A DNA stretch of 64,000 nt from VXNE01 sp965205735 (GCA_965205735.1 OZ242179.1:4030001-4094000); one strand, 5' to 3'; counted from the stretch's first letter, positions 6,889 to 16,057 are shown. A program made the numbers and translations. The notes: generated by a model from the letters alone, not told the origin.

Positions 6889-8844
6889 CTACGCCGGTAT
6901 GCCGGCGCGGTCGAGTTCCCGCAAGCGTCCGGTCGGCTCCGACAATCGTTGTCGTGCCCAGTCGCGCGTGTCCCGATCATGGCTGAACAGGATCACCTGG
7001 GCGGATTCGCTGACGGCGAGCAACGTGTCGAGCACGGCCTGGCGCCGCAGCGCATCGCTGGTGGCGATCGGGTCATCAAGGATGAGGGGACAGGTTTCGT
7101 GCGGGGCCGACAGATGCTCGGCCAGCGCCATGCGCAACAGCAGGTAGATTTGTTCCGCTGCGCCGTGGGACAGCCACTCCGCCCTTCGCCACGGGCCGGC
7201 GCCGCTTCTGACCTCGACCGCGAGCGACTGCGGATCGATGCGGCAATCGGTGTAGCGTCCGCCAGTGATTCGGGAGAGATGCTTGAGTACGCTCTTGCGA
7301 AGCTTGGGCGCTATGTCTCGGTGAACGCGTTCTTCGGCGCGACGCAGGAATTCGACGGTCGTGTTCAGGGTTGCGTCGAGCCGCTGCAACCTGTCGCGCG
7401 CGAGCGTGGCGGCTTGCTCGGCCTCTCCGGCTGAGGACACGTCCGGCATGCTCCTGGCGAATTGGTCCAGTTCGCCGCGGGCGCGGTTGTAGGCTCTCAT
7501 GGCATCGGCCGCTTCCCGTTGCGCTGCCGCGAGGCGTCGTTCCTGCGCCTTCCTTTCCTCGAAATTGCGCCGCCATTCCTGCAACCAGCGTTCGAGCGCT
7601 CTCGCGCGATGTTCCACTTCGCCCTCGGCAATACGGGCGCTATCTGCCGCGCGGTGCAGGGCATCCTCGGCATCCCCGCGCCTCGCGATGACTTCCCGGT
7701 AACGTTCGTCGTCTTCGCGACGATGTTCGATTCCGGATTCGATACGCGTTCGGCGCTCCGCAAGCATGGCGACTTGCTGCGAACGCCTTTGCCACCACGC
7801 GATGCCGCCGCCGGCGAACGCGAACACCACCGCGGCAAGAAGCTCCGGGCCGACGTAAAGAAATGCGAGTGTCGCAGCGACGACGGACGCGACCAGGGTC
7901 AGCATGCCCAGCCACAGGTTGCTCCCGGTGTCTGGTCGAGCCAACTGTCGGTCGGTCTCGGCGAGCTCCGCCGCGAGTTGCCCGAGAGACGGGATGGCTG
8001 GCCTGGGCATCTGTGGACGCGAGGACCAGGCGTTGACCGCAGTCTGGATTTGCGCCGCCAGCTCCGCATCTTCGGCCGGATGCCGTTCAGATCCGCCAAT
8101 GTCCATTGCCGCCCGGACGCGCTCGCATTCATCGGCCGTTGCGCGCAGGCGTTCGACTTCGGCCTGTTTGCCCAGGTATGCCTTGCGGGCGTCCCTCGCC
8201 TGATCGGCGGCGCGTCGCGATTGCTCCAACGCCCGTTCGGCGACGGGCAGGGGTCTGGTAAAGGCGCGGGCGGAGCCGACGCGTTCTCTGCGCCACTTGT
8301 CCAGCAAGTCGATGGCCGCGGCGGCGGTGGCGTCCGCGCCGGCGGTATCGGCCGCCCGTTGCAAGACCTCCTGCAAGCTGTCTGCCGCTTCCAGTACGCG
8401 CACGATGTCGGCCTGGCGGACGCAGGCGGTGCCGAGGAAGGTCCTGCGATCAAGCCCCAACCAGACCGCTCCGTCCGGCGCGCCGTCGCGGATAATTTTC
8501 GACGCGTAGTCGCGTCCCGCCATGTCCGCATCGCGCGCAGTGCCGGTTCTCGTGGCGAGATCGTGGCGCAACTCGACGCGAACGCCGTCATCGCGCGCTA
8601 TGACGGCGCTGACTTCCCACGCGCTTCCGCCGTTCCACGGTTTGTGTCGGCCTACGAAGTCGCGGTCCGCGATCGTTTGGCCGCCGCCGCGGCGCATGCC
8701 GCATAGTCCGGCGTAAAGCGCCGCGTGCCAGGTCGATTTGCCGGCTTCGTTCGGCCCGTATACGACGTTCATGCCGGCTGCAAGTTCCAGGGTCTCATCG
8801 ACGAGTGGCCCGAAGGCATGGGCCACTACCGATTCAAAGCGCAC
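6889..8844 (-). CDS. SbcC/Rad50-type ATPase, YhaN-like, with a central membrane hairpin
   Basis: 651 residues. Walker A GPNEAGKST is at residues 30-38. A Q-loop type QADIVRVL follows, then long coiled-coil arms. An ABC signature-like LSHGAAEQIYLLLRM and Walker B CPLILDDPIATSD lie near the C terminus. Two hydrophobic segments (about residues 300-345) interrupt the coiled coil, as in the YhaN branch of SMC-like proteins, so it may be membrane-tethered. With its neighbour it should form a nuclease-ATPase complex acting on DNA ends. The GTG start directly abuts the stop of the metallophosphoesterase gene, so the two are one transcription unit with the nuclease first. Confidence 0.85.
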   Translation of the reverse strand: MRFESVVAHAFGPLVDETLELAAGMNVVYGPNEAGKSTWHAALYAGLCGMRRGGGQTIADRDFVGRHKPWNGGSAWEVSAVIARDDGVRVELRHDLATRTGTARDADMAGRDYASKIIRDGAPDGAVWLGLDRRTFLGTACVRQADIVRVLEAADSLQEVLQRAADTAGADATAAAAIDLLDKWRRERVGSARAFTRPLPVAERALEQSRRAADQARDARKAYLGKQAEVERLRATADECERVRAAMDIGGSERHPAEDAELAAQIQTAVNAWSSRPQMPRPAIPSLGQLAAELAETDRQLARPDTGSNLWLGMLTLVASVVAATLAFLYVGPELLAAVVFAFAGGGIAWWQRRSQQVAMLAERRTRIESGIEHRREDDERYREVIARRGDAEDALHRAADSARIAEGEVEHRARALERWLQEWRRNFEERKAQERRLAAAQREAADAMRAYNRARGELDQFARSMPDVSSAGEAEQAATLARDRLQRLDATLNTTVEFLRRAEERVHRDIAPKLRKSVLKHLSRITGGRYTDCRIDPQSLAVEVRSGAGPWRRAEWLSHGAAEQIYLLLRMALAEHLSAPHETCPLILDDPIATSDALRRQAVLDTLLAVSESAQVILFSHDRDTRDWARQRLSEPTGRLRELDRAGIPA

Positions 8845-9951
8845 TTACAGCACCTCCAGGTCGTCGCGGCCATCGAGGGCCCTAAGCCCCGTGATCAGGA
8901 CGCGCCGCTGCTTGTCCTCCGGCAAGCTCGCGTCCATTACGTCGTTCACGAATTGACCCCGGACCGTTTGTTCCTGGCGGATCGCATCCAGATCGTATCC
9001 GGCGCGAAGCTCGCCCCGCCGGATACGCGCGGCTTCGAAGCGCGAAAGGAGGATGTCGCGCAGTTCGTCTTCGCGCAGTTCGACGCGAGAATCGATCTCG
9101 CCGCTGACGGTCAGTCGAACCAGGCCGGAGAGACCGTCGGTGGCCTTGGCGAGGCGTTCCCTTATCTGTTCTCGCGTGGCGCAGCCGGTGATGTCGAGAC
9201 CCACATCGTGAACCAGCCCGGCGGCGATCCGCCGACGTTCGCGATGGACCCCGCCGCGATCGTGGATCGTCGCGATGACAGCACCGCGTTCGCCGTCCTC
9301 GCCGAAGGCCAGGGGCTCGGGATTGCCCGGATACGTATGCCGGGGCGCGTCCCTGGGGCGGTGATAGTGGCCAAGGAAGGCGTGATCGAGGCCGGCGGTT
9401 TCGATCTCGGATGCACCGAACGGCGCATGCGGTTGCTTGTCGTCGCCTTGGGCAGCCAACCAGGATCGCTCGGAACCGTGGAACAGGGCGATATGCGCGC
9501 CCGATCCGGCGGCGTGAAATCCGTCGAGGAAGTTGCCGGTGTTTGCCGGTTTGATGTGCGCGCCGCCCCACAGGGTCAGGTTCGGGCCGAGTCCGACCGG
9601 TCGCAACGCGGGTTCGGTGAAGACATGCACGTTCGGACTCCACCCCACCAATGCGTAGAGGCTTTGCGGTCCGTACCAGTCGTGGTTGCCAGGCGCGAGA
9701 AAGACGCGCGCAGGACTGAGCCGGGCGAAGGTTTCGCGCAGGAACTCCGCCGTGTCCGGGGCAACGCGATCATTTTCGTACAGGTCGCCGCCGCAGAAGA
9801 GCGCGTCCGCGCGGGCTTCCCTGACCAAATCCGCGATACGGCCGAGCGCGTCGCGCAACCCCTGCCGCCGCCGGCGCGCCGCATCGCCGCTCGCGCCGGT
9901 CCAAGCGAACTGCGCATCGAGGTGCAAATCCGCAAAGTGGACGATCTTCAT
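8845..9951 (-). CDS. Metallophosphoesterase, SbcD/YhaO-like DNA repair nuclease
   Basis: 368 residues. All calcineurin-like metal motifs are present in order: FADLHLD at residue 6, GGDLYE near 54, GNHDWY near 88, a FHGS element, and GHYHRP near 195. These residues bind two metal ions. A C-terminal accessory domain of about 120 residues follows, as in SbcD/Mre11 relatives. It is the upstream partner of the YhaN-like ATPase with no gap between the genes. Known family members form Mre11-Rad50-like complexes that process DNA ends; the specific role here is inferred from this pairing. Confidence 0.88.
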   Translation of the reverse strand: MKIVHFADLHLDAQFAWTGASGDAARRRRQGLRDALGRIADLVREARADALFCGGDLYENDRVAPDTAEFLRETFARLSPARVFLAPGNHDWYGPQSLYALVGWSPNVHVFTEPALRPVGLGPNLTLWGGAHIKPANTGNFLDGFHAAGSGAHIALFHGSERSWLAAQGDDKQPHAPFGASEIETAGLDHAFLGHYHRPRDAPRHTYPGNPEPLAFGEDGERGAVIATIHDRGGVHRERRRIAAGLVHDVGLDITGCATREQIRERLAKATDGLSGLVRLTVSGEIDSRVELREDELRDILLSRFEAARIRRGELRAGYDLDAIRQEQTVRGQFVNDVMDASLPEDKQRRVLITGLRALDGRDDLEVL

Positions 9952-10026
9952 GGCCCTATCCTGTCTGTCGGTGCGGCGCGAATCAACCGGCGCGGAGGGA
10001 ATCGCCGAATTCCGACCTGGGATAGC

Positions 10027-11004
10027 TCAAACGTAGGGCACGCCCTGTGCTTCGACGTACAGGGAATAGATCGACTGCGAGCCCGTCATGAACAGCCGGT
10101 TGCGCTTGACGCCTCCGAAACAGACGTTGGAGACGGTCTCTCGCAGGTGAATCACGCCGATCCTCGTTCCGTCGGGCGCGAACACATGGACGCCGTTTTG
10201 CGCATTGCCGGCCCAGCCGGCCGCAGACCAGACGTTGCCGTCCGTATCGACGCGCAGGCCGTCCGGGCTCGCTTCGCGTAGATCGCAGAAGACGCGGCCG
10301 TTTTCGACGCGCGTGCCGCCAACCACGTCATAGGCCTTGATGTGGCGTGGAAAACCGGGCTTGTGCGATGCGCCGGTATCGACGACATACAGCACGGAAT
10401 AGTCCGGCGAAAACGCGAGGCCGTTCGGTTTTTCCATCTCCTCGATGACCACGGTCGCCTCCAGCGTTTCGGGATCGATGCGGTAGACGCGGGTTGGCAG
10501 TTCGAACGGCGCCTTGTTGCCTTCGTAGTTCCAGATGATTCCGTAGCCTGGATCGGTGAACCAGATGCCGCCGTCGGTGTGTACCACGACATCGTTGGGC
10601 GCATTCAGACGCCTGCCTTCGAACCGATCCATCAGCACCGTGATCGTGCCGTCGTGCTCGGTGCGCGTGACGCGGCGACTGCCGTGCTCGCAGGTAACGA
10701 GCCGGCCCTGGCGGTCGCGGGTATTGCCGTTCGCGTTGTTGGAAGGCGCTCGGAACACATCGACTTCACCGGTGTGCTCGGACCAGCGCAACATGCGGTT
10801 GTTGGGTATGTCGCTGAATACGAGGTGGCGGCTGTCGCCGAACCAGACGGGACCTTCGGCCCAGCGGGTGCCGGTCCACAGCCTTTCCAACGCCGCGCTG
10901 CTGAGCACGTAGCGGCGAAAACGCGGATCGATCACCTCGACAGCCGGGTCGGGATAGGCCACTGGTTCGCGCCAGTCGCGGTCGAGCAGGCGCTCTTTCG
11001 TCAT
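10027..11004 (-). CDS. SMP-30/gluconolactonase family lactonase
   Basis: 325 residues from ATG 11004, which has GGGAGA upstream; the open frame extends further but lacks support. The six-bladed propeller signs are visible: WAEGPVWFGDSRHLVFSDI, then NAPNDVVVHTDGGIWFTDP, KPNGLAFSPD and SPDGLRVDTDGNVW. The E, N and D residues of these motifs form the metal site in gluconolactonases. It probably hydrolyses a sugar lactone or related ester in the cytoplasm; no signal peptide is seen. The gene stands alone, divergent from hspQ. Confidence 0.88.
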   Translation of the reverse strand: MTKERLLDRDWREPVAYPDPAVEVIDPRFRRYVLSSAALERLWTGTRWAEGPVWFGDSRHLVFSDIPNNRMLRWSEHTGEVDVFRAPSNNANGNTRDRQGRLVTCEHGSRRVTRTEHDGTITVLMDRFEGRRLNAPNDVVVHTDGGIWFTDPGYGIIWNYEGNKAPFELPTRVYRIDPETLEATVVIEEMEKPNGLAFSPDYSVLYVVDTGASHKPGFPRHIKAYDVVGGTRVENGRVFCDLREASPDGLRVDTDGNVWSAAGWAGNAQNGVHVFAPDGTRIGVIHLRETVSNVCFGGVKRNRLFMTGSQSIYSLYVEAQGVPYV

Positions 11005-11095
11005 GGGTGAATCTCCCAGGTAGGTCCGGTAAAGCGTAACGCAAAGCCGGGATTTGACGGATAATCGAACGTCGTCGGCGGTTAAGGTATTACCA

Positions 11096-11404
11096 GTGAA
11101 CGCGCGATTCTTCGTTGGCCAGATCGTTGCGCACAAGAAGTTTGGCTATCGCGGCGTGGTGTGCGGCGTCGACGCCGAGTTCGCACTGACCGAGGAGTGG
11201 TACGAGCAGGTGGCGAGGAGTCGGCCACCGAAAGATCAACCCTGGTATCACGTATTGGTGGATGGAGCGCTCCACAGCACCTATGTCGCCGAGCGGCATC
11301 TCGAGGTTAGCTCCGACCTGGGCCAGATCGAACATCCGTGGCTCGGCGAACATTTCGACAGGTTCGACGGCCAGCGCTACCACACGATCATCCGCGCGCA
11401 GTAG
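11096..11404 (+). CDS. hspQ: HspQ / YccV-like heat-shock and hemimethylated-DNA-binding domain protein
   Basis: 102 residues from GTG 11096, close to E. coli HspQ (105). Recognisable features are F-x-V-G-Q-I-V-x-H-K-x-F-G-Y-R-G-V at the start, WY-x-x-V near the middle, QPWYHVLVDG, and TYVAERHLE followed by HPW near the end, all of the YccV domain. HspQ was first described as a hemimethylated oriC binder and later as a Lon specificity enhancer. The start is set by homology; a longer open frame back to 11054 has no support. Confidence 0.88.
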   Translation: MNARFFVGQIVAHKKFGYRGVVCGVDAEFALTEEWYEQVARSRPPKDQPWYHVLVDGALHSTYVAERHLEVSSDLGQIEHPWLGEHFDRFDGQRYHTIIRAQ

Positions 11405-11440
11405 GCCGGGACGCGTACCCGCGCGGGGGTCAGGCCAGAC

Positions 11441-11575
11441 CTATTGCTCCGATTCCTCCCGCTGCTTTCTTTTGGGTCGCCAGGACGGTCTCCCGACGGC
11501 GTCGAAAACCACTACTGCTATCAACCCCGCTACCGCGCCGGCTGCTGCAGCGAGGAACAAGCCCTGAATATCCAC
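11441..11575 (-). CDS. Small single-pass membrane protein (44 aa)
   Basis: A short open frame from GTG 11575 to TAG 11441, preceded by GGAGG six bases before the start. The product begins MDIQGLFLAAAAGAVAGLIA, a clean transmembrane helix, and ends in a very basic and polar tail (WRPKRKQREESEQ), so one pass with the tail in the cytoplasm. It is too short for family recognition. It lies upstream of nothing obvious: the amidohydrolase gene ends 59 bases before it on the same strand. The strong ribosome site and typical membrane pattern argue for a real gene. Confidence 0.55.
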   Translation of the reverse strand: MDIQGLFLAAAAGAVAGLIAVVVFDAVGRPSWRPKRKQREESEQ

Positions 11576-11633
11576 GACAAGCCTCCGTTTCGCTAGCTGA
11601 TCGAGGATACCACCGCCATCGCGGCCCGAGGCG

Positions 11634-12752
11634 TCAGTTGAGACCGAAGACCGGGGCTGCGTTATCCCAGAAGATTTTGCGAATGCTCTGTTCCGGCAAC
11701 GGCTGGCGCTCCAGGTATTCCATGCCGAGCGGCCATGTGCCGTCGGCGTGGGGGTAGTCGGTATTGAAAGCCACGTAGTCGTCACCGACCAGATCGCAGA
11801 TGGAGCCCAGCGTCATCTCGTCGCCCCGGCAGGCGACCAGGAAATTCGACTTGAAGTACTCGGTGGGCCGCTTCTTGAGATCGGGATGTTCGGCATTGCC
11901 GGAAAAGTCCCAGTGCTGCTCCATCCGTTGCAGCCAGTAGGGCAGCCAGCCGGCGTCCGCCTCGACGTGCACGATGGACAGCGTTGGATGACGTTCGATG
12001 GTGCCGAACCAGATCAGGCTCATCATCGCCGCCATGGCCTCGAACGGATGCGCCAGGATATGGCCTGCGGTATGCGTTTCCATACGGTCGCCGAAAGAAG
12101 GCAGATAGGGCGAACCGGAGTCGTGGATACACACTGGTCTCTTCAATTCTTCGATCGTGCGCCACAGTTCGTCGTAGTCCCGATGGTGCAGGTTGCGACC
12201 GGCGACGGGATTGGGGCGCATGAAGAAGCAGGCCGCGCCGCGCTCGGCCATGCGTTTCGCTTCCTCGACCGCAAGGTCCGGTGCCTGCATGGGAAGCATG
12301 GCCGACATGCGCAGGCGTTCCGGCGCGCGGCTGCAGTACTCAAAGCTCCAGTCGTTGTAGGCGCGGCAGACGGCGGCGAGCAGTTCCGGGTCGCGAAACG
12401 GCTTGCCGAGTATCTGTCCGCCCTGGGTGGGATAGAGAACCTGGGCATCGACCCCGTATTCGTCCATGTCACCCAGGCGAACCTCGGGGCTGAACCCGGC
12501 GGCGCGCGCCGCTTCGTGTTTTTCCATGGAAGCGCGCCTGGAGGCTGCGTGGAACTCTTCGGCGTGCATCGGGTAGGTGCCGTCCTGCTTGGCGATGGGT
12601 TCGCCTTCCACCGTGAGGCCGGCCCGACCGTGGCCTATGTCGCCGAACTTCGGCGCGCGGTCGGCGAATGCCGGGTCGATGTATTCCCGCCAGATGGACG
12701 GCGGCTCCATCTGATGGGAGTCGGTGTCGATAACGCGATAGCCGTTGCGCAT
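11634..12752 (-). CDS. Amidohydrolase family 2 protein (ACMSD-like metal-dependent hydrolase)
   Basis: 372 residues. The N-terminal VIDTDSHQMEPPSIW is the D-x-H metal-binding strand in the form common among amidohydrolase-2 proteins of degradative clusters. Later elements are VCIHDSGSP, VHVEADAGWLPYWL and NTDYPHADGTWP, the C-terminal catalytic Asp strand. Such enzymes perform decarboxylation or C-C/C-N hydrolysis of aromatic or dicarboxylic substrates, so the exact reaction cannot be assigned. No signal peptide is seen. Its upstream region holds a solitary MITE-type end at 12805-12822, then the rtcB-like gene. Confidence 0.85.
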   Translation of the reverse strand: MRNGYRVIDTDSHQMEPPSIWREYIDPAFADRAPKFGDIGHGRAGLTVEGEPIAKQDGTYPMHAEEFHAASRRASMEKHEAARAAGFSPEVRLGDMDEYGVDAQVLYPTQGGQILGKPFRDPELLAAVCRAYNDWSFEYCSRAPERLRMSAMLPMQAPDLAVEEAKRMAERGAACFFMRPNPVAGRNLHHRDYDELWRTIEELKRPVCIHDSGSPYLPSFGDRMETHTAGHILAHPFEAMAAMMSLIWFGTIERHPTLSIVHVEADAGWLPYWLQRMEQHWDFSGNAEHPDLKKRPTEYFKSNFLVACRGDEMTLGSICDLVGDDYVAFNTDYPHADGTWPLGMEYLERQPLPEQSIRKIFWDNAAPVFGLN

Positions 12753-12804
12753 GTGATGCTCTCCCTGGAACGCTGGATACGATAATACCGCGACATCGCG
12801 GTCC

Positions 12805-12822
12805 GTGGTGAGATATGCGGCC
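12805..12822 (+). repeat. Solitary MITE-type terminal repeat downstream of the rtcB-like gene
   Basis: GTGGTGAGATATGCGGCC matches the right end of MITE copy B including several bases further in (CGCGG-x-CCGTGGTG). No partner end is close by, so this is a decayed or truncated copy left between two genes. Confidence 0.5.
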
Positions 12823-12828
12823 GAGGGG

Positions 12829-14076
12829 TCAACCCTTGACGCAAACCACCTGCTTCAGCGTATGCACCACGTCGACGAGCGACGTCTGCGCCGCCATGAC
12901 GGCGTCGATGTCCTTGTAGGCGCCGGGCGTCTCGTCGATGACTCCCTCGTCCTTGCGGCATTCGACGCCGGCGGTGGCTTCGCGGTGATTCTGCAGCGTG
13001 AAGGTGCGCTTGGCAGCGCCCCGCGACATGGCGCGTCCCGCCCCATGCGAGCATGAATTGAACGAGTCCGCGTTGCCCTTTCCGGCGACGATATAAGACC
13101 TCACGCCCATCGAACCGGGGATGATTCCCAGGTCGCCCGTGCGTGCCCGAACGGCGCCCTTGCGCGTGACCCAGACGTTCTTCCCGAAGTGGTTTTCCCG
13201 TTCGACGTAGTTGTGATGGCAGTTCACCGCCTCGCTGATCCGCTCGAAGGGCCTGACCGACTCCCGCAATGCGCGCAGCACGCGAGCCATCATCGCTTCC
13301 CTGTTCACGAGGGCGAACTTCTGCGCCCAGGACACCGCATCGACGTAATCGTCGAAGTGTTCGGTGCCTTCGACGAGGTACGCGAGGTCCTTGTCCGGAA
13401 GGTTGATGAAGAACCTGCGCATGTCGTCCTTCGCCAGTTCGATGAAATACCGGCCGATCGCGTTGCCGATGCCTCGGGAGCCGGAGTGCAACATCGCCCA
13501 GACGTGGTCTTCCTCGTCCAGGCAGATCTCGATGAAATGGTTGCCGGTTCCCAGTGTGCCGAGGTGCAGCATCGCGCGATTGGCGGGCCGACGCAGTTTG
13601 GGGGCGCGGGAAACGATGGCGTCAAGTCCTGCCTGGAGATGCCGCCAATCCGAGACGACCGATGCGGGAGGGTTTTCCCACGAACCCTTGTCGCGACCCT
13701 TGCCCCTGCTCACGGTGCGTCCGTGCGGAACGCTGCGCTCGATATGAGCCCGCAGTCCGCTCAGATTGTCCGGCAGATCGCTCGCCGCGAGCGAAGTCCG
13801 TACCGCGATCATGCCGCAGCCAATGTCCACGCCGACCGCGGCCGGAACGATGGCGCCGGACGTGGGAATGACCGATCCGACCGTGGCGCCGATCCCGAAG
13901 TGCACGTCCGGCATGACGGCGACGTGCTTGTGCACAAACGGCAGCCGCGCCACGTTGCGAAGCTGGTTCCAGGCACTTTCGTCGACGGGAACGCCCTGCG
14001 TCCACGCCTTGATCGGGGCGCCCCCGGGCGTCTGCTCGAAGACGTAGCCCTTGTCCGTGACCACCGCGTCGTTCAT
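12829..14076 (-). CDS. rtcB: RtcB family RNA ligase (3'-phosphate RNA splicing ligase)
   Basis: 415 residues from ATG 14076 (TTG 14091 would add five). The family motifs are complete: VMPDVHFGIGATVG, VDIGCGM with the metal cysteine, GTLGTGNHFIE, CHHNY, and SHGAGRAMSRGAA with the histidine that becomes guanylylated, ending in CVKG. RtcB joins 2',3'-cyclic-phosphate or 3'-phosphate RNA ends to 5'-OH ends using GTP and manganese, acting in tRNA repair or splicing. No Archease gene is next to it. It sits 30 bases downstream of an ADP-ribosylglycohydrolase gene on the same strand, which may indicate a shared nucleic-acid repair theme. Confidence 0.92.
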   Translation of the reverse strand: MNDAVVTDKGYVFEQTPGGAPIKAWTQGVPVDESAWNQLRNVARLPFVHKHVAVMPDVHFGIGATVGSVIPTSGAIVPAAVGVDIGCGMIAVRTSLAASDLPDNLSGLRAHIERSVPHGRTVSRGKGRDKGSWENPPASVVSDWRHLQAGLDAIVSRAPKLRRPANRAMLHLGTLGTGNHFIEICLDEEDHVWAMLHSGSRGIGNAIGRYFIELAKDDMRRFFINLPDKDLAYLVEGTEHFDDYVDAVSWAQKFALVNREAMMARVLRALRESVRPFERISEAVNCHHNYVERENHFGKNVWVTRKGAVRARTGDLGIIPGSMGVRSYIVAGKGNADSFNSCSHGAGRAMSRGAAKRTFTLQNHREATAGVECRKDEGVIDETPGAYKDIDAVMAAQTSLVDVVHTLKQVVCVKG

Positions 14077-14106
14077 CCGACTGCCCGCCAAGCCTTTGGG
14101 CCTACA

Positions 14107-15090
14107 TTAAACGTTTGTCGGGAACCTCGCCGCAAACAGCCGTGCTCCCAGATGCTGGATCTCGGCGCTGTCCTTGACTCCCGCCACCAGGTGGCCGGGA
14201 ATAGCGTCAACGCCGTTGTGCGCGCCGCAGATGGCTCCGGCGATCGCCGCGGTCGTATCGACGTCGCCGCCAACTCGAATCGCGCGATCCACCGTTGCGC
14301 AATAGTCGTTCGGATGTTGGAGAAAGGCGTACAGCGAGGCGAGAACGGTGGGCTCGACCCGTACGGAGATGCCGAAGCCCCTTCGGTGTGGCGGTTGTCC
14401 GCTGGCCGAGACGATGGCGGCCAGCGCCGCCGTCTCGTCGAGTTCCAGCCAGTCGCGCAACGCAAGGATGTGCTCCGCGAATCCAGGGCTTTGTTGGGCA
14501 ATGGACTGGCTCGTCAATCGCAGAAAGTCGGCCGTGTCGATGGAACTTGAGGTGCTCGCGTGGGCGACCGCCGTGGCAATGGCGATCGCCCCCGCGATGG
14601 CCATCGGGTGTCGATGCGTAACGATGCTTGAAGTTCTCGCGTCTTCGGCAAGCCGTTCGGCGCGGTCGAAATTCCATAGGCCGATCGGGCTGACCCGCAT
14701 CGCCGCGCCATTCAGCGGGAGATCGCCGGCACGTGCGGCTTCCTGCCAGGACGTACCTGCGATCAGCCGCTTGACCGCGCGGTCGGCGACGGGACCTTGG
14801 CCGACGATCTCGCCGGATTCCCAGAGTTTCACGAACTCGCGGGCAATGGCTGCACCATCGACGCCGCCTGAATCCACAATGCTTCTCGCGATGGCGATCG
14901 TCTGCTGCGTATCGTCGGTGTACTGCCCGGTGGAGTAGGCTCGATATGGGTGGAATCCGGCTGTCAGGTCGGTGACCTTTGCGATTTCCTGGCGGGACCT
15001 CCCTTCAAGCGGCGCACCCAGGGCATCGCCAACGGCGCAGCCGACAAGCGCGCCGATGAACTGGTCTTCTCTCGGCTGTTGCGAGTTCAC
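14107..15090 (-). CDS. ADP-ribosylglycohydrolase family protein (DraG-like)
   Basis: 327 residues. The magnesium-site motifs are present: GCAVGDALGAPLEG near residue 17, YTDDTQQT near 57, and GGDVDTTAAIAGA near 270. The family removes ADP-ribose from proteins or nucleic acids. The start is GTG 15090, which overlaps by four bases (GTGA) with the stop of the small upstream gene, so they are translationally coupled. The rtcB-like gene follows after 30 bases. This arrangement suggests an operon joining de-ADP-ribosylation with RNA end repair; that link is inference from position. Confidence 0.88.
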   Translation of the reverse strand: MNSQQPREDQFIGALVGCAVGDALGAPLEGRSRQEIAKVTDLTAGFHPYRAYSTGQYTDDTQQTIAIARSIVDSGGVDGAAIAREFVKLWESGEIVGQGPVADRAVKRLIAGTSWQEAARAGDLPLNGAAMRVSPIGLWNFDRAERLAEDARTSSIVTHRHPMAIAGAIAIATAVAHASTSSSIDTADFLRLTSQSIAQQSPGFAEHILALRDWLELDETAALAAIVSASGQPPHRRGFGISVRVEPTVLASLYAFLQHPNDYCATVDRAIRVGGDVDTTAAIAGAICGAHNGVDAIPGHLVAGVKDSAEIQHLGARLFAARFPTNV

Positions 15091-15248
15091 AGCGCCTGCC
15101 GGGTGAGTTTGCGGTTGCGAACGTTCGTGCCGGATAACGGCCGAGCTTCGACTCGTGTGGTCCGCAGCATGATCCTGCCGCCCGGGTGTTCGTGAATCGT
15201 GCGAATGCCTTTGAGGTCCTCGGCTGCGATGCCGCGATCAGCCATCAT
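15087..15248 (-). CDS. Small protein (53 aa) coupled to the ADP-ribosylglycohydrolase gene
   Basis: A short open frame from ATG 15248 (ATGATG, with GGAGA five bases upstream) to TGA 15087. The product starts MMADRGIAAEDLKGIRTIHE and is basic, with no membrane segment. Its stop overlaps the GTG start of the next gene in the pattern GTGA. The good ribosome site plus the overlap supports a real gene, though I do not recognise a family. Confidence 0.5.
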   Translation of the reverse strand: MMADRGIAAEDLKGIRTIHEHPGGRIMLRTTRVEARPLSGTNVRNRKLTRQAL

Positions 15249-15264
15249 ACTTGTCTCCACGCCT

Positions 15265-15885
15265 TTAGTTGCGGACCTGGTATACCCAAACCCGATGCAC
15301 GACTTCCGGTTCGCCTTTCGGTAGCGGGTGATTGGGCTTCGAGCGCTCGACCAGGCGCCACCTTCCAGCGGCTTCCAGATCGGCCAGGTGTTGCCCGAAG
15401 CCTTCCTGTTCGTACAGGTCCGTCTTTAGGGAGAAAACGATGTGTCCACGGTCCCTGGTGATCCGCACGAGTTCATCAAGAGCGTGTGCCGGGGCATGGC
15501 CGGTGGTGAACACGCCGACGCCGATGACCGCATCGAACGAACGCCAAATGTTCGCCGAGGGTCATCTGCCACAACTTCCCATAGATGTTCTTTTGCCGTG
15601 CTACCTCGAGCATTCCGGGGGAGAGATCCATCGCGTCAAGATCGCGATAGCCGGCGGCGACCAGGCGCTCTCCGACGAGACCCGTCCGGCACCCACGTCG
15701 AGTATCCTGGCCCCTGGCGCCACCTGCCTGGCGAATAGCTCGACCGCTACCTGCGGGCCGATCCACTCGAATTCCTCGGTCAAGTCCTTGTCGTACTGCG
15801 GTGCCCATTGGTCGTAGCGCGCTTCGAGTTCCCGGTTGTTCTTCGCCGCGCACACCCACTGCACACGACTACGACGAGGTTGCAT
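15265..15885 (-). pseudogene. SAM-dependent methyltransferase with two frameshifts
   Basis: Three frames together spell one class I methyltransferase. The first part runs from ATG 15885 to ILDVGAG near 15690. The second holds GLVGERLVAAGYRDLDAMDLS and GMLEVARQKN. The third, from about 15540, holds FTTGHAPAHALDELVRI and continues to the stop at 15265. The first break loses one base inside the glycine-rich SAM loop (GAG-x-G). The second is a 4-bp tandem duplication at 15534-15543, where CGAACGAACG replaces a single CGAA unit; deleting it restores FDAVIGVGVF. A duplication of this type is a normal slippage mutation and harder to explain as a sequencing error, so I call it a pseudogene. Confidence 0.75.
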
Positions 15886-16057
15886 GACGCTGGTCTCCAA
15901 GGTGTTGGCCCAAGCCTACCAGCTTTTCGAACGAGGTCAGTACAGGGATGGGAGGGCAACGGGACCTTGTCTTCGGCGCAGGGCGTAGAGCACCGTCGTC
16001 TCCCGCATTGCTTCTCCAAAAGGCGTCTGTTGACGCCAACGCGGGGCCGTCGCCATC

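Noticed and set aside
7462..8706. 414-codon plus-strand frame opposite the YhaN-like ATPase
   Set aside because: The minus-strand protein has all the ATPase motifs; this is a shadow.
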